Below are positions 32,469 through 43,520 of a stretch of DNA of 64,000 nucleotides, in pieces. The position numbers were made by a program, and so were the translations under genes. The stretch is from Dryocosmus kuriphilus (lineage: Eukaryota > Arthropoda > Insecta > Hymenoptera > Cynipidae), in NCBI GenBank assembly GCA_038277395.1, contig CM076193.1, positions 175,438,711 to 175,502,710 of the forward strand, in the 5' to 3' direction. The notes under the pieces were generated by a model. The model searched no databases. It had not been told where the DNA came from and worked only from the letters and a program-made list of their open reading frames with translations. Numbering within the stretch: position 1 is the first letter of the stretch; every line of letters starts with the position of its first letter.

Positions 32469-33640
32469 ATTCATTTTCATTTTTGTATTTTCAAACTAAA
32501 ATATAATATTGTTTGTGATCTGAAATCATACAAAAATGTTGGAACTAAATAATAATTACATTACTAAGTCAATGTATTATGATTCTGCACACTTTAAGCT
32601 TTCGTGAAAGCTCAGAATAGGTTGCGTTTTTCGGAAAGAGGCAAAAAGATTTGATTTTTATTTCCTTGAAAGCAAAAGACCCCAACTGGTCACACGGATT
32701 TGCCTGAGACTGAAGAAACGTATAGAATTAGTAAACATACACTCGAGGAATACAAATTTTTATTATAGATGAAGTTCTTCCATCTAGTTAATTACTACAA
32801 AACAAACTATTCGAAAAAACTGTCATCTGCTGTATGCTTGATTTTTAAACGCATTGTTTTTAACGAAAAATCCAAACTTTCATATCTCCGAAGCTAAGGG
32901 CCATTTGGCGGAAGGGAAGGATACGTTTGGAAAAGATTTTGACACATATTCACTGTGTGAGGAGTCAGACAAACATGTGTGACCAGCTGGGTTCCTCTTC
33001 TGGTTAGGAAAATACTTTAGGTAAAAAATTGTAACATATAGGCTTAGAATGATTCACCTAAAATAATTCTCCAATAGGGAAGACCACCCTATATTAGATA
33101 GCATAAAATTTAGTAAAGCACTTAGTTACATAATTTTTCTAAAATATGGAAGGATTTATGTACTCAAATAAAATCTGCGTATTCAAATATTTTTAGCATA
33201 TATGGCTGAGTTTATTTTTGCTTTTGGAAGTTTTAAACGATCTCTTATGTTAGAGATTACATCAGTTTCTTGTTCAAACATTGGATTCCTGTAAAGAGTA
33301 AAAGGATTGTTTAAATTGAGACAATGTGACCTCATGTAAATCAATAATATATTGTATTAATCCAAAATAAATGTTATCCTTTATTTCGGTCCTGTTTAAT
33401 ATTAACATAAATTCAATTTGCTTTCGAAGATGTTAGAACTCCAACGGGTGTCACAAAACGCTACTAGTAGGCTACCATTATTGACAGACTACACCTTCCA
33501 CTTTTCTATCCCAACTGCTCTACACTTTGGCGTAAACGTGATATGTTCTAGCCTCGTTGCATTACCAGGGATTAGGAAATTGTTGTGATTGTGGAAGGAA
33601 AGGAGTGCTTATTGGAAATTATAGATTTTAAATCGATTTA
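32469..33640 (+). other. Conserved non-coding 3' flank of copy C
   Basis: Paralogous to 1531-2690 over its full length. It continues without interruption across the point where the long-TIR element sits in copy A's flank (about 33630 here), so it is the empty site of that element. No gene. Confidence 0.65.
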
Positions 33641-35730
33641 GAAGTCGCATGCTGCTCATTCAAACAACGCACTAGTCCCATAACACCGCTCCGTATCAGT
33701 TCACTGATCGATCTCTCTATCAATCACCCCTGGTGGACAGCTTCGCACAGCCACATGGGGGTATATACGCTAGACCCAATCAATATTCACTGGGCAAGGC
33801 CCTCCACTAGGGCCCATGAGTATCCAAAATCGTTCGTTTCAGGCGATCGTCACATATTATTTATAGACAATGTTTCGGCATACATCTACACCCTGACATA
33901 GAGCTTTTGCTTCCCTTACATCCATATACCTTTTCATGCAAACTCTTGTATTCATATGTGTCTTTATATCTTTTCTCTGGAGAGTCACATCCATATATTC
34001 CCACCACTTCCTCGGTCTACATGTCGGTGCTTGACCGCTTACCTTTCCGAGATATACTTGCTCCGTTAAGTGTTGTTCATCCTTTTTCTCAACATGACTA
34101 AGCCATCTCAACAAATTTCTTTCACTATTGTCCCTCAGAGATTCTTCTACGCCGCATTCTTTCAGTATACACTCGTTACTGACTTTATCTATTAGTGTCT
34201 TACCGCAAATATTCCGCAAGAAACGGATTCCAACTGCGTTCGCCTTACTTCTATCCCTTTCTTGGCATATCCAAATCTCGCTACCATATAGCATAGTAGG
34301 TGCCGGTACAGAATTATACATATATTGAAACTTTGTCTTTATTTGTTACATTTTTACTTCCGTTAAATGCTTCACCACTGCCTATACTTTCACTACCTTC
34401 GTTTATAAGTCTGGAAATTCCTCTATCTACCTTTCCGTCAGCAGTAAACAAGCTTTCGAGATAAACGGAAGTGATCAAACTGTTCTATTCTAACATCGGT
34501 TAGAGTAATATTGCATATTGTTTTCTCACCGCTTCTTTCGAACACGATAATTTTTTTTTTATTTACGTTAATCTTTAAACCCATAGTCTTTGCGCTATTG
34601 TTCAGTCTGCTCAGCATTCTCTACAAATTCTCCGCAGATTCTGCCAAAAGTGCTTCATCGTCTACAAGGGTCAAATTACATACTTTCACTGATCCGAGAT
34701 CAACACGATCTTCGCCCAAGAGCGCCATTCGTAGGCATTTATACATATGCATATTGAATAACCACGACGACATGACGCAAGCTTGCGTGACTCCCTGCCT
34801 GATATAAAACCAAACATTCAGTTGCCCATTTGCCTTTATGCTCGCTCTAATATTTTTATGTATTGCTATAATTGCTTTAGGAAACCAACCATTGACTCCA
34901 TTCCCTTTCAGAACCTCTGGTAGTTTAACTCTATCCACTTAATCGAAAGCTTCCTCCAGGTCAATGAATGCGCATAAAACTTTCTTGTTCACCCTCAAAC
35001 TTCTTTTTGTAATCAACCGCAAGCTAAATATTTGATCTGCAGGTGATCTAGCTGGCACAAATCCGTACTGGACACATTAGTTCGTACTTGGTCATCTTCA
35101 ACAGAATTTTCTAATGTACCTTCTTCTTTCTCGCAGATGTTTTGCTCAATAGCTTCACCTGCAGAAAATTTCTCGAAAAAAGCTTTCAGACAGTCCTTTA
35201 CTTTGTCTGTATCCTACACAATATCGTCATCATCATTCTTAATTCCGATCAACTCATTACTACTACATGCTCTCCTAGTTTTCTTTACCCATTTCCAGAA
35301 TAGCTTCTTAGTTCCTTCGTAATCACTTTGCATTTTTTATCCTCTTCCGCTTGGATTTTACCCTAGTTTCCTTTGATTAATCTGTTTGATTTTCTGTCTA
35401 TAGTCGATTGTTAATCTACTACTCTGCTCACTGCTGAGACCTTTGATATTATGTATTCTTAGGTATGTTTGCTTCTTTTCGTTAACTGCGATGCAGATTT
35501 CATCATTCTACTAAGCATCTCCATGCATCCTGCCTACAGTCGCATTTGCACACACTTCGTATGCGCTCTTGAAGATGATATTGCGTAATATCGTCCATGC
35601 TCCCTCTAAATTTAAATTGTTTGATTCATTATTCCAGTTTTTTCTGTCTTGTTGTAAATAAACTCCTAGTTTCTTACGATATTCTATTGCCTCACTTTCT
35701 TAATTTTTCTTTTCCCCCATCCTAGTCCCA
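33641..35730 (-). mobile_element. Non-LTR retrotransposon RT fragment, copy 3 (longest)
   Basis: The minus strand encodes RT traces: VKLPEVLKGNGVNGWFPKAI, then GVTQACVMSSWLFNMHMYKC, then LVDDEALLAESAENL, with the catalytic FADD changed to LVDD. It continues with a C-terminal region, LYGSEIWICQERDRSKANAV and LRNICGKTLIDKVSNECILK (33857-34321 open). Upstream RT palm and finger sequence decays to about 35730. It is the fullest of the three paralogous copies, but dead. Confidence 0.7.
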
Positions 35731-36370
35731 GGCTAATCATCGAAACAACGAGGTGGTGGTCTGTTACACATTCAGAACCTCTCATTTCTCTTGTATCTCT
35801 CTAATCAGATCTCTCAATCTCTCATGCGCTACAATAAGGTCAATCATAGTGGAACTTTCGCCTCCTGAACACGCATAAATGTAGATAATTTTATGCCTGA
35901 ACCAAGTGATTGTAATGAAAAAGCCATGAAGATTTTCATTTCCGCGCTTCTCAAGCGTGACATGCTAAATTTAAAAGCAAGCACATAATAGTTTCCGGGA
36001 AAATATACAAGTTTGACCAGAAAGACTTCGGAAAATCTCGGCGAGTGAAGAATGAAGGCAGATGAATTTGTAGTCAGTGTGAAGAAAGAGGCAGGAAAAG
36101 TTGGAGCACAGAAAGTTTATAATTCGGATCATAGTCGTTTCCAGTAAATTGGAATTTCATTCCGGGAGAATCTTGTCTGTTTGAGGAGAAAAAAATGTGG
36201 AATGCATTCTCCAGTATATTTCGTCCACGATTCACTGTTATACTATCCAACCATTAATATCCGCCGAAGGGAAACTTCTTTCACCTCTATTTCTCGTTCT
36301 GAAAGGACAGAGCGGAAAGTTTAGACCAATGGTAGAGAGGATATTATTTAGGCTGTGTAATATGTACGTA
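35731..36370. other. Unassigned spacer
   Basis: I see no gene. The left part may be more of the decayed LINE (endonuclease side). The right part is AT-rich unique-looking DNA. Confidence 0.4.
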
Positions 36371-36710
36371 GGGAGTCCCGGTGGCTCAGGCGCTTGCGCG
36401 CCAGGCTTTTGACTTGAATGACTGGTTTCGGTCACTGTGCCGTTAACAATGAAAATTTTTCTATGTACTTCAACCGGGGTTCTGGTGGGTCCGAACCGAC
36501 CTTCAACTGTAGGTACCCTCAGAAGAGGTTGGTGACTTCCCAGGAAAAAGGCTCCATGTTGAGGGGAAAATTGCTTGAGGGTCACCAGCCGATTTTGAGA
36601 GACTCGCAAAAGAGTTAGCGATCTCCGTACGAGACAGACTTCTTTCGAGGGGACTATTGTTCGATGGTTGATGGTTGATTTCGAGGAAACGATTACATAT
36701 ATGCACTTAC
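36371..36710 (+). mobile_element. tRNA-derived SINE, copy 2
   Basis: Starts GGGAGTCCCGGTGGCTCAGG (A-box-like). A decayed B-box region is followed by the body shared with 12870-13264: AGAAGAGGTTGGTGACTTCC, CCATGTTGAGGG and GATTTCGAGGAAA. Confidence 0.7.
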
Positions 36711-39128
36711 ATGATACACCTGTAAGCCTTTAAGTGTGTGGATACGCCTTTAGGGTGCGGAACACGTGTTTTGCGACACCGGAAAGACCAGCCATGATGT
36801 CGCTTTCGTTCTGGGTCTCGATGGCAGCAGCACGCCAAGGAAATTTATACTTGGGCTTATTCGTAAACTGCCCCATTTTTAACTTCGAATATTACTGCCA
36901 CTATTGAATCGAAAACTGACTAAATGGAGCAGGTACGATTTTCCATTGGTAATTTGCCTTGTTTTCTTTAATGAATTTTCTTGTGTCGCATGTAAGCTTT
37001 TGCCGGTATGATTTGTCTCGCGGTAAACTCACTTCCTTCTTTCGACTCTCGGCTTCAATTGTATTAACTTAAGTCGAGATCTCTAGCCAGTGTTCTGGAT
37101 TAATTTTATGGTAATACCTCGAATCAGTGCGTTTATTGCATAATTAGTCAGTAGTTTTTCTAGCACTTAACCCCACTACTTCCCGTAACGCCATCGGCCC
37201 CGTGATAGGTAGAGGATTCACCTTTCGGAGTTATGTTCGGGAAAAATTTATAATGGTGTTTAAAATAAAATGGATCGTATCTTTATATCACATTTCCGTT
37301 GTGATCTTGTAAGATTCTGCCCCTGATCCAATTCCACTAGTCTCATGCTTCTTCTTAAGTGATTTCCGACGTTCCCTTTTCCTATCTAATTTCGCCACAC
37401 TTTCTCTCTCAAATCAGCCTAGATCTTCCCTTTCTACATTGGTATGCTTGTGTTCCGAAAGATGATTTAAAAGGGCGTGGCTGGCACCCGCAAAAACCAA
37501 ACTTTATTCCGAGCTATTCGATTTGGCCGATACTCGTTTAACCTTTTTTCTTTTTTTTTCTATCGGGGCAGTAGGTTATGGGCGTGCCCTTACAAGTATT
37601 TTATGGGTTTGACAATGAAAATCGTCTAGTCGCCAATTTTCGCTATTATATTCGTAGTCAGCGCGTCAAAATACATAAGTGCAGGAAGTTTCAATAAAAT
37701 CGTAAAATTTAGCTATTCGGAACTGCACCAAAAATTATAATGCCATTAAATATTTTGGATAATACTATTATGATATGGTAATAAATACTTACCAAATAAA
37801 GTATTAAAAACATTAAGAATGTTACTCAAGACTTAAAACACGTGGTTCATAAAGATCAAATTTCCTCGAATTTATAAGTCCAAAAGTCATGTTCAAGTTA
37901 AAAATTCATTATTTTAATGGCAGTATACAAATCCTGAAATTATGTATAATGATAAGATTTTATGTGAAATAGTGAAAATTAATGGAAGTAGTATCAAGCT
38001 TTTAAGTTAAGATTAAAAAATGTTACCTTGTTGAATGGGGCAATGTTGTATGCAGTTATTTGAGATGAAGTCTCATGTAAGGATTCTATAAAAGGTTTAA
38101 AATTTGATAAAAACGAAGAAAAAAGATGTTTATTTAAAATGAAAAGCAGGCTAGCATAGGATAAGACATAGGCTCATGAAGGTGTACCAGCCCTAATCGT
38201 CGCCCCCACTTTTCAGTTTCTCTTAGCATCCGGAGTGGAACTGAGAGTTGTAGGTAGCGCGCTGATCAGGTAGTCGGGTTATTGGATCGTGGTGCATTGC
38301 AGGCGTTGCAGAAATGTAAAAAATAATGTATACATTATTATCTTGAGAGAAATTAACGAAAATTTTTGTTGATAAGTGTACGAATTAGTGAACTTTCTAC
38401 TTTTTCAAAAAGTTATTTTGCTCCTGATAAGTGCAGCAAGCATAAGTCGGGTTATGACAGTAACAGTGAAAATAATTAGTTTCTTCTTGTTCCGAAAAAT
38501 CCTGCGTTAATTGCAAAGTAGCAAAGAGCAATATTAAGGGATGATATTCTTCTGAAGTACAGACAAGCAGTGCGTGAAAAACATTTTTTGGAATCGGACG
38601 TTGTATGGAAGTCAGAGGTCAGAGGACCTGATGGAAACGTCATGAGTAAGGTAAGTTTGTTTAAGGAATTTATTGGCTTTGTTTTTAGATATAAGTCGTA
38701 AGATAATTTAACTTATTACTGAACTAAAAGATTTTTAAATTTCAGCACTGCCAAATATATCAGAATGAGGTGAACTTTGTGTGTATTCGAAAATAAAAAC
38801 GTCATTAATTTACATTTTATATAAACTAGACAGGACATACGCATTTCAGTGGTATTGCTTTAAGAATTTATTTAATGCCTATTGCCGTTTTTAAAGAGTT
38901 CCGTTAAGAGTACATAGACTCATTCTCTACAAGTTTTTTAAATTTCTGAGATTAATGTCTTATTATTAACATGCATTATTTATTTTATTACGTTTATAGC
39001 ATAATATTATACATTTTTGAAAATTCTTTTTAAGAATATTCGCAGTGATAAAAAAGACGAATAATTAATAATGTTATGAATATCAGCAAAGTGAATAATA
39101 GAAATTTAAATTCGAACTGTTTTCAAAA
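36711..39128. other. Gene-poor region with one possible exon
   Basis: Mostly AT-rich DNA with no supportable gene. One frame at about 38517-38651 reads QRAILRDDILLKYRQAVREK and ends in a consensus-like donor (ATGAGTAAG|GTAAGT). It is preceded by an in-frame TAG, and I find no partner exon. It is only a candidate relic. Confidence 0.35.
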
Positions 39129-39174
39129 CACAGCCCCACGAAAAAAAAGTTGTATGTGCGAAAGATAAATCTAA

Positions 39175-39525
39175 GGTATCTATGCGTTCTTGAGGTCACT
39201 GAGTCCGAATCCGAGGTCCGCTTGACCCACTCAGGTCATGATCAAGGTCAGGTGAGGTCAGATTCGGAAAATGCATTGCGAAGAAAGTAAGAAACTACAC
39301 TAATACGTTTTTGGGGTCGCTAGGTCCGAATCCGAGGTCCGTTTGACCCAATCAGGTCATGATCAATGTCAGGTGAAGGTCAAAGGAACATGCATTGAAA
39401 ACAAAGTATGAAACTACACTGATACGTGTTTGGGGTCGCTGAGTCCGAACCCGAGGTCCCATTGACCCAGTCAGGTCACGATCAAGGTCAGGTGAAGGTG
39501 AAATTCGGAAAATGCATTGCAATAT
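39175..39525. repeat. Left subterminal tandem repeats with AGGTCA half-sites
   Basis: Three units of about 115 bp each carry GAGTCCGAATCCGAGGTCC, then GGTCATGATCAAGGTCAGGT, then a TGCATTG block. Each unit has up to three AGGTCA-type hexamers. The array is inverted at about 41990-42360. Confidence 0.75.
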
Positions 39526-39896
39526 GTTCCAGATTTAATTTGTTGACTTAATTTACATCTGAATTTATATTCCACAGCCCTAAAATGGAAGATTATTTAT
39601 TCTATACTTTGAAAGAGCATCAGATCAAGAGCAGACTTGTTGGTTTGCGATACTCACTCTTGCAGTGATAATATCAGAAATCCTGTTAGCTCAGAATATG
39701 CTGTAGATGGTGGCACTGCCCGAAAAGGGATGTGTTGCATGATCCATCTTACGATGTCCTGAGGTATCGAAGCCAGCGGAGGCGCGCCGCTCTGCAGGGA
39801 GGCGTTAGGGAACTAAGAATCAAGCCGTAGTGTGTCCGACGCCGAGATGTCCAATTCCTCGTCAAAGTCGGGAAGCCTTCTTAGACCTAGGGAGGT

Positions 39897-41980
39897 ATGA
39901 AGGTTATCACCCCTAGGACGGCGGACTCACCAGCAATCGGACCTGGATCCTTAATGCGCGGGTACAACAAAACAATCATGGAACTCAAAGATAAAATAAA
40001 GAAAAACTCCTTTTCCAGATCTGGGAATACATTAGATTCATATAATGTTGGCGCTAGACCATCAATATCAAAATACCACTATCCCGAGAATCCTGATACA
40101 TTCTGTTATGCTTGTAGCAAACATATTCCAGTAAGAAATAGCCGCAGGAGGATCTCTGAAAAAATCAGTACAATATATAGCCAGTGTTTCAAAATAGAAG
40201 TTATTGATCAAAGAAATAGCTGGATACCACATAACATGTGCAGTACATGTTACCAAATGCTGAATCGCTGGGATAATAGTAAACAGAGTTAAGAAGTAAA
40301 ATTCAAGACACCAAAAATATGGAATGAACCAATGGATGAGGAAAATTGCTACATTTGTCAGAATAACTTCAAAGGCTCCAATCGGAAGAATAAAGATTGT
40401 TTAAAGTACGTTGAAGTATCGTCAGTTACAAGACCAGTAGAGCGATCAGTAACAGAAGAAGAAGAAGAAGAAGACGAAAAAGAGGAAGAAGGAGAAGAAA
40501 AAAAGAAGAAAAAGAAGAAGTACAAGGAAAAGAAAAAGAAGAAGAAGAAGATGATATCATTATTGCAATATCATCCATAGAGAGTTTACGAATTTCTAAC
40601 TCCGATGACAATGAAGAAGAGAAAGAAACTGGCATGATAGTCACTGATGAAGAGGAATTTGTAGAGAGCGATGATGCATTACCTGATGACGACGAAGGTT
40701 ATACTCCTTATTATGTGAAAGATAAAGCTCCAAAACAAATTTCAAAGGAGCACTTGAATGATCTCGTTAGAGATTTAGGTCTGCCAAAAGATAAAGCATA
40801 ATATTTAGCATCAGTTATGAAAGATAAAAATTGGTTGGAGAAAAAACGTGAAAGTAGACAGTTTTCGTAATAGAGAGAAGACATTCAGGAAACTCTTTAC
40901 GATGTCAGAAGCACCCTCATTAGTTTATTGTCACGATGTAAATGGACTCATGAATGAGTTAGCACCTGGTCTTTACAAAGACAACGAGTGGAGACTTTTT
41001 TTGGATTCTTCAACGCGAAGTCTAAGGTCAGTGCTACTTCATAATACGAACGTCTACGCACCAATACCGGTAGCACATTCGATAGAACTTAAAGAGAGCT
41101 ATGATGAGATTCAGTTGGTGTTAAATACAATAAAATATGCAGAACATAAGTGGTTACTTTGCGGAGATCTCAAAATTTTGACAGTCATTTTAGGGCAGCA
41201 ATCTGGACACACCAAGTATCCTTGTTTCTTATGTTTGTGGGATATTCGTGATCGTAAAAATCATTACATGAAGAAAGTATGGCCTCAAAGGACTTCCCTT
41301 GAGGTTCATTCGATTAATGTAGTCCGTGAAGCTCTAGTGGACCCTAACAGAATACTACTTCCACCCCTACATATCAAATTAGGCCTAATGACGCAGTTTG
41401 TTACAGCCCTAAATAAGAGAGAGGAACGCGAATGCTACAAGTACTTAAAACAACAATTTCCAAGAGTAACTGAAGCAAAGTTAGAAGCAGGCGTTTTTGA
41501 TGGGCCGCAAATTAGGAAGATGCTCTGAGATGATACTTTTATTTATCACATGAATGAAAAAGAAAAAGCTGCATGGAATAGTTTTAAAGGAACTGTAAAA
41601 GACTTCCTTGGTAATAAAAAAAATCGAAAACTATAAAGAAATAGTAGCTGAAATGATCGAAAATTTCGGAGCGTTAAGGTGCAATATGAACTTCAAATTA
41701 CATTTTTTCACATAGCCTACTTCCCAAACAATTTAGGTGCTTACAGTGTAGAAAAAGAAGAGAGATTCCATCAAGACGTCAAAGAGATGGAAAGAAGGTA
41801 TCAAGGGCGAGGGATGTCAATATGATGGCAGATTTCTGCTGGAACTTAAAAAAAGAGGCAGAGAAAAGAGGCGCGAAATGCAAAATAAAACCACTCCTTA
41901 GATCGTTTTCGGATGAGCGAGTCCGGTATAGCAAAAAAAAAATTGAATGAGACAGATGTTTCATTTGAGTATAGATCACG
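39897..41980 (+). pseudogene. Orphan transposase-like gene of long-TIR element, copy 2
   Basis: The N-terminus (39897-40292) has ENPDTFCYACSKHIPVRN and MCSTCYQMLNRW. After an in-frame TAA, the second Cys module follows (EENCYICQNNF). A GAA-rich stretch (about 40455-40550) has expanded and shifts the frame. The acidic region and HLNDLVRDLGLPKDKA follow, then a stop. The core at 40848-41528 is open for 226 residues: NEWRLFLDSSTRSLRSVLLH, HKWLLCGDLKILTVILGQQS, TKYPCFLCLWDIRD, PPLHIKLGLMTQFV and GVFDGPQIRKM. It then breaks at 41526, with decayed ERFHQDVKEMERRYQG beyond. It keeps the segment that copy 1 has lost. The function is inferred to be transposase. It is inactive here. Confidence 0.75.
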
Positions 41981-41989
41981 CAAACACAA

Positions 41990-42360
41990 TTATATACTTG
42001 TTTACTTTTTTTGCACTACATTTTCTCAATTTGACCTTCACCTGGCCCAGACCTGAATATAAACGGGCCAAGTAAACCTCGGATCCATATTTAGCGACCC
42101 CAAAAATGTATCATAGTAGTGTTTTACTTTGATTGCAATGCATTTTCCGAATTTGACTTTCACCTGACCTTGATCATGACCTGAGTGGATCAAACGGACC
42201 TCGGACTCGGACTCAGCGACCCCAAAAATGTATCAGTGTACTTAATTACTTTGTCTGCAATGCATTTTCCGCATTTGACCTTCACCTGATCTTGATGATG
42301 ACCTGACTGGGTCACACGGACCTCGGATTCGGACTCAGCGACTTCAAAAACGTATAGATA
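41990..42360. repeat. Right subterminal tandem repeats
   Basis: About three units, reverse complementary to 39175-39525, read TTTGACCTTCACCTGACC, TTGATCATGACCTGA and CGGACCTCGGACTCGGACTC. Confidence 0.7.
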
Positions 42361-42414
42361 TCTTAGATACTTATCTTTCGCACATACAACTTTTTTTTTG
42401 TGAGGTTGTGTAAT

Positions 42415-42632
42415 GGGTGATCCCATGGTCCCTCCTTCTCAACCGAACCCGAATCCCCGATCGACCGACCCGGTGACTGTGTACGTTTCTCGTGATCAAT
42501 AGGCGCTCCCATGTCCACGAGAACCTAGTGCGTACCAGGAACAATGGGCGCCCCCATGGTCCCCCGTTGCCACCCGAACCCGACTCCACGACTGACCGAT
42601 CCGGTGACGGTGTACGTTTCTCGTGTACTTTA
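42415..42632. repeat. GC-rich tandem duplication
   Basis: Two imperfect units of about 120 bp share CCCATGGTCCC, CCACCCGAACCCGA / CAACCGAACCCGA, CGACTGACCGATCCGGTGAC and GTGTACGTTTCTCGTG. It lies between the long-TIR element and the end of gene copy D, so it truncates D's 3' flank. Origin unknown. Confidence 0.6.
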
Positions 42633-42660
42633 GCCGAACAATTTAAAAGAAAAATAGAAC

Positions 42661-43021
42661 TCATGCTTGTGTATAATTGTGCTTTCCACGAGGGATTAAG
42701 GGCACTACACTAAAATTATTATAGATTGAGTTGCCAGTACCTAACGGAGTTTCTTCGGTTTCTTGTTGGATCAATGGGTAAGCCTTGCCTTCTAACGTGT
42801 TCACTTTCGCCCGCCTTCGCTCCATATCGTATATTCCACGAACAATTGTATTACTAGTGTATGTAACGAGGAGGAGATATGGATCCAAGGCGAGAGGGAG
42901 ACCTGGATCTGGAAGAAGAGAAGAAGTGGCAGGAGGAAAGCTTTCAGGAGAATAAGAAGGTCTAGAACTGGGAACACCAGGAATTTCGGCGCCATTAGGT
43001 AAACGAACTGTGAACTTAAAT
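42661..43021 (-). pseudogene. Exon 2 of secreted family gene, copy D (deleted)
   Basis: The acceptor reads CTGCTGTAG and is followed by TTAAGTTCACAGTTCG, as in the other copies. A 4-bp deletion right after this shifts the frame, and about 230 bp of linker and domain are missing. The text jumps from SPESFPPATSS-type linker to SNTIVRGIYDMERRR and ends GNSIYNNFSVVPLIPRGKHN. It cannot encode the family protein. Confidence 0.8.
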
Positions 43022-43520
43022 CTACAGCAGAAAACATAGGATTAATGTTTTTTGAAGGACGTACTTTGTTGTTATATCACAAACCGTCTTGGGCAAACCA
43101 ATATGGCGACCCAAATGACTGCTTGATAGTGACTTTCGGTATAATTGTAACGATTCTTTTGTTCGCCATAGTTGATCCGTCATTCATAAGATTTAAATTC
43201 TGTCTCGAAATTCGTAATCAGCGACGCGAAGCGCCCTTTGATAGAGAGTTCTAAGGAAGACGGTCTGATGAAACGTTTGGTGCTTACACTATTAGCACCC
43301 AATATTACCTCAATGTTCCAGAGTTATTTCCTGCAACGCAGGGAATATTGACGGCTATGCTGAGGAAATATTGGTTCAACATATTCGTAGCCGTTTCTGT
43401 CAACATTCGGCCGATAAAATTATTATTATATTTAAGAACAAGTATCTTGTAACCATTAAGGGATAGGTAAAAATGGACGTAATCTTTGGGTGTTTAGCAC
43501 CCGAATTATAATCTATTATA

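Larger units (their letters stand above)
39129..42410 (+). mobile_element. Long-TIR DNA transposon, copy 2
   Basis: The left tip CACAGCCCCACGAAAAAAAA is mirrored on the right by TTTTTTTTTGTGAGGTTGTG. Beyond the tips lie inverted arrays of about 115-bp repeats and, inside, one broken gene of the same kind as at 4.1-5.9 kb. I could not identify a clear target duplication, since the right flank is a short GC-rich repeat. The tips agree with copy 1 but the subterminal repeats differ, so these are related families and not the same one. Confidence 0.7.

Noticed and set aside
39175..39525. CRISPR-like array
   Set aside because: Units are about 115 bp, imperfect, lack spacers and are inverted at the other end of a transposon.
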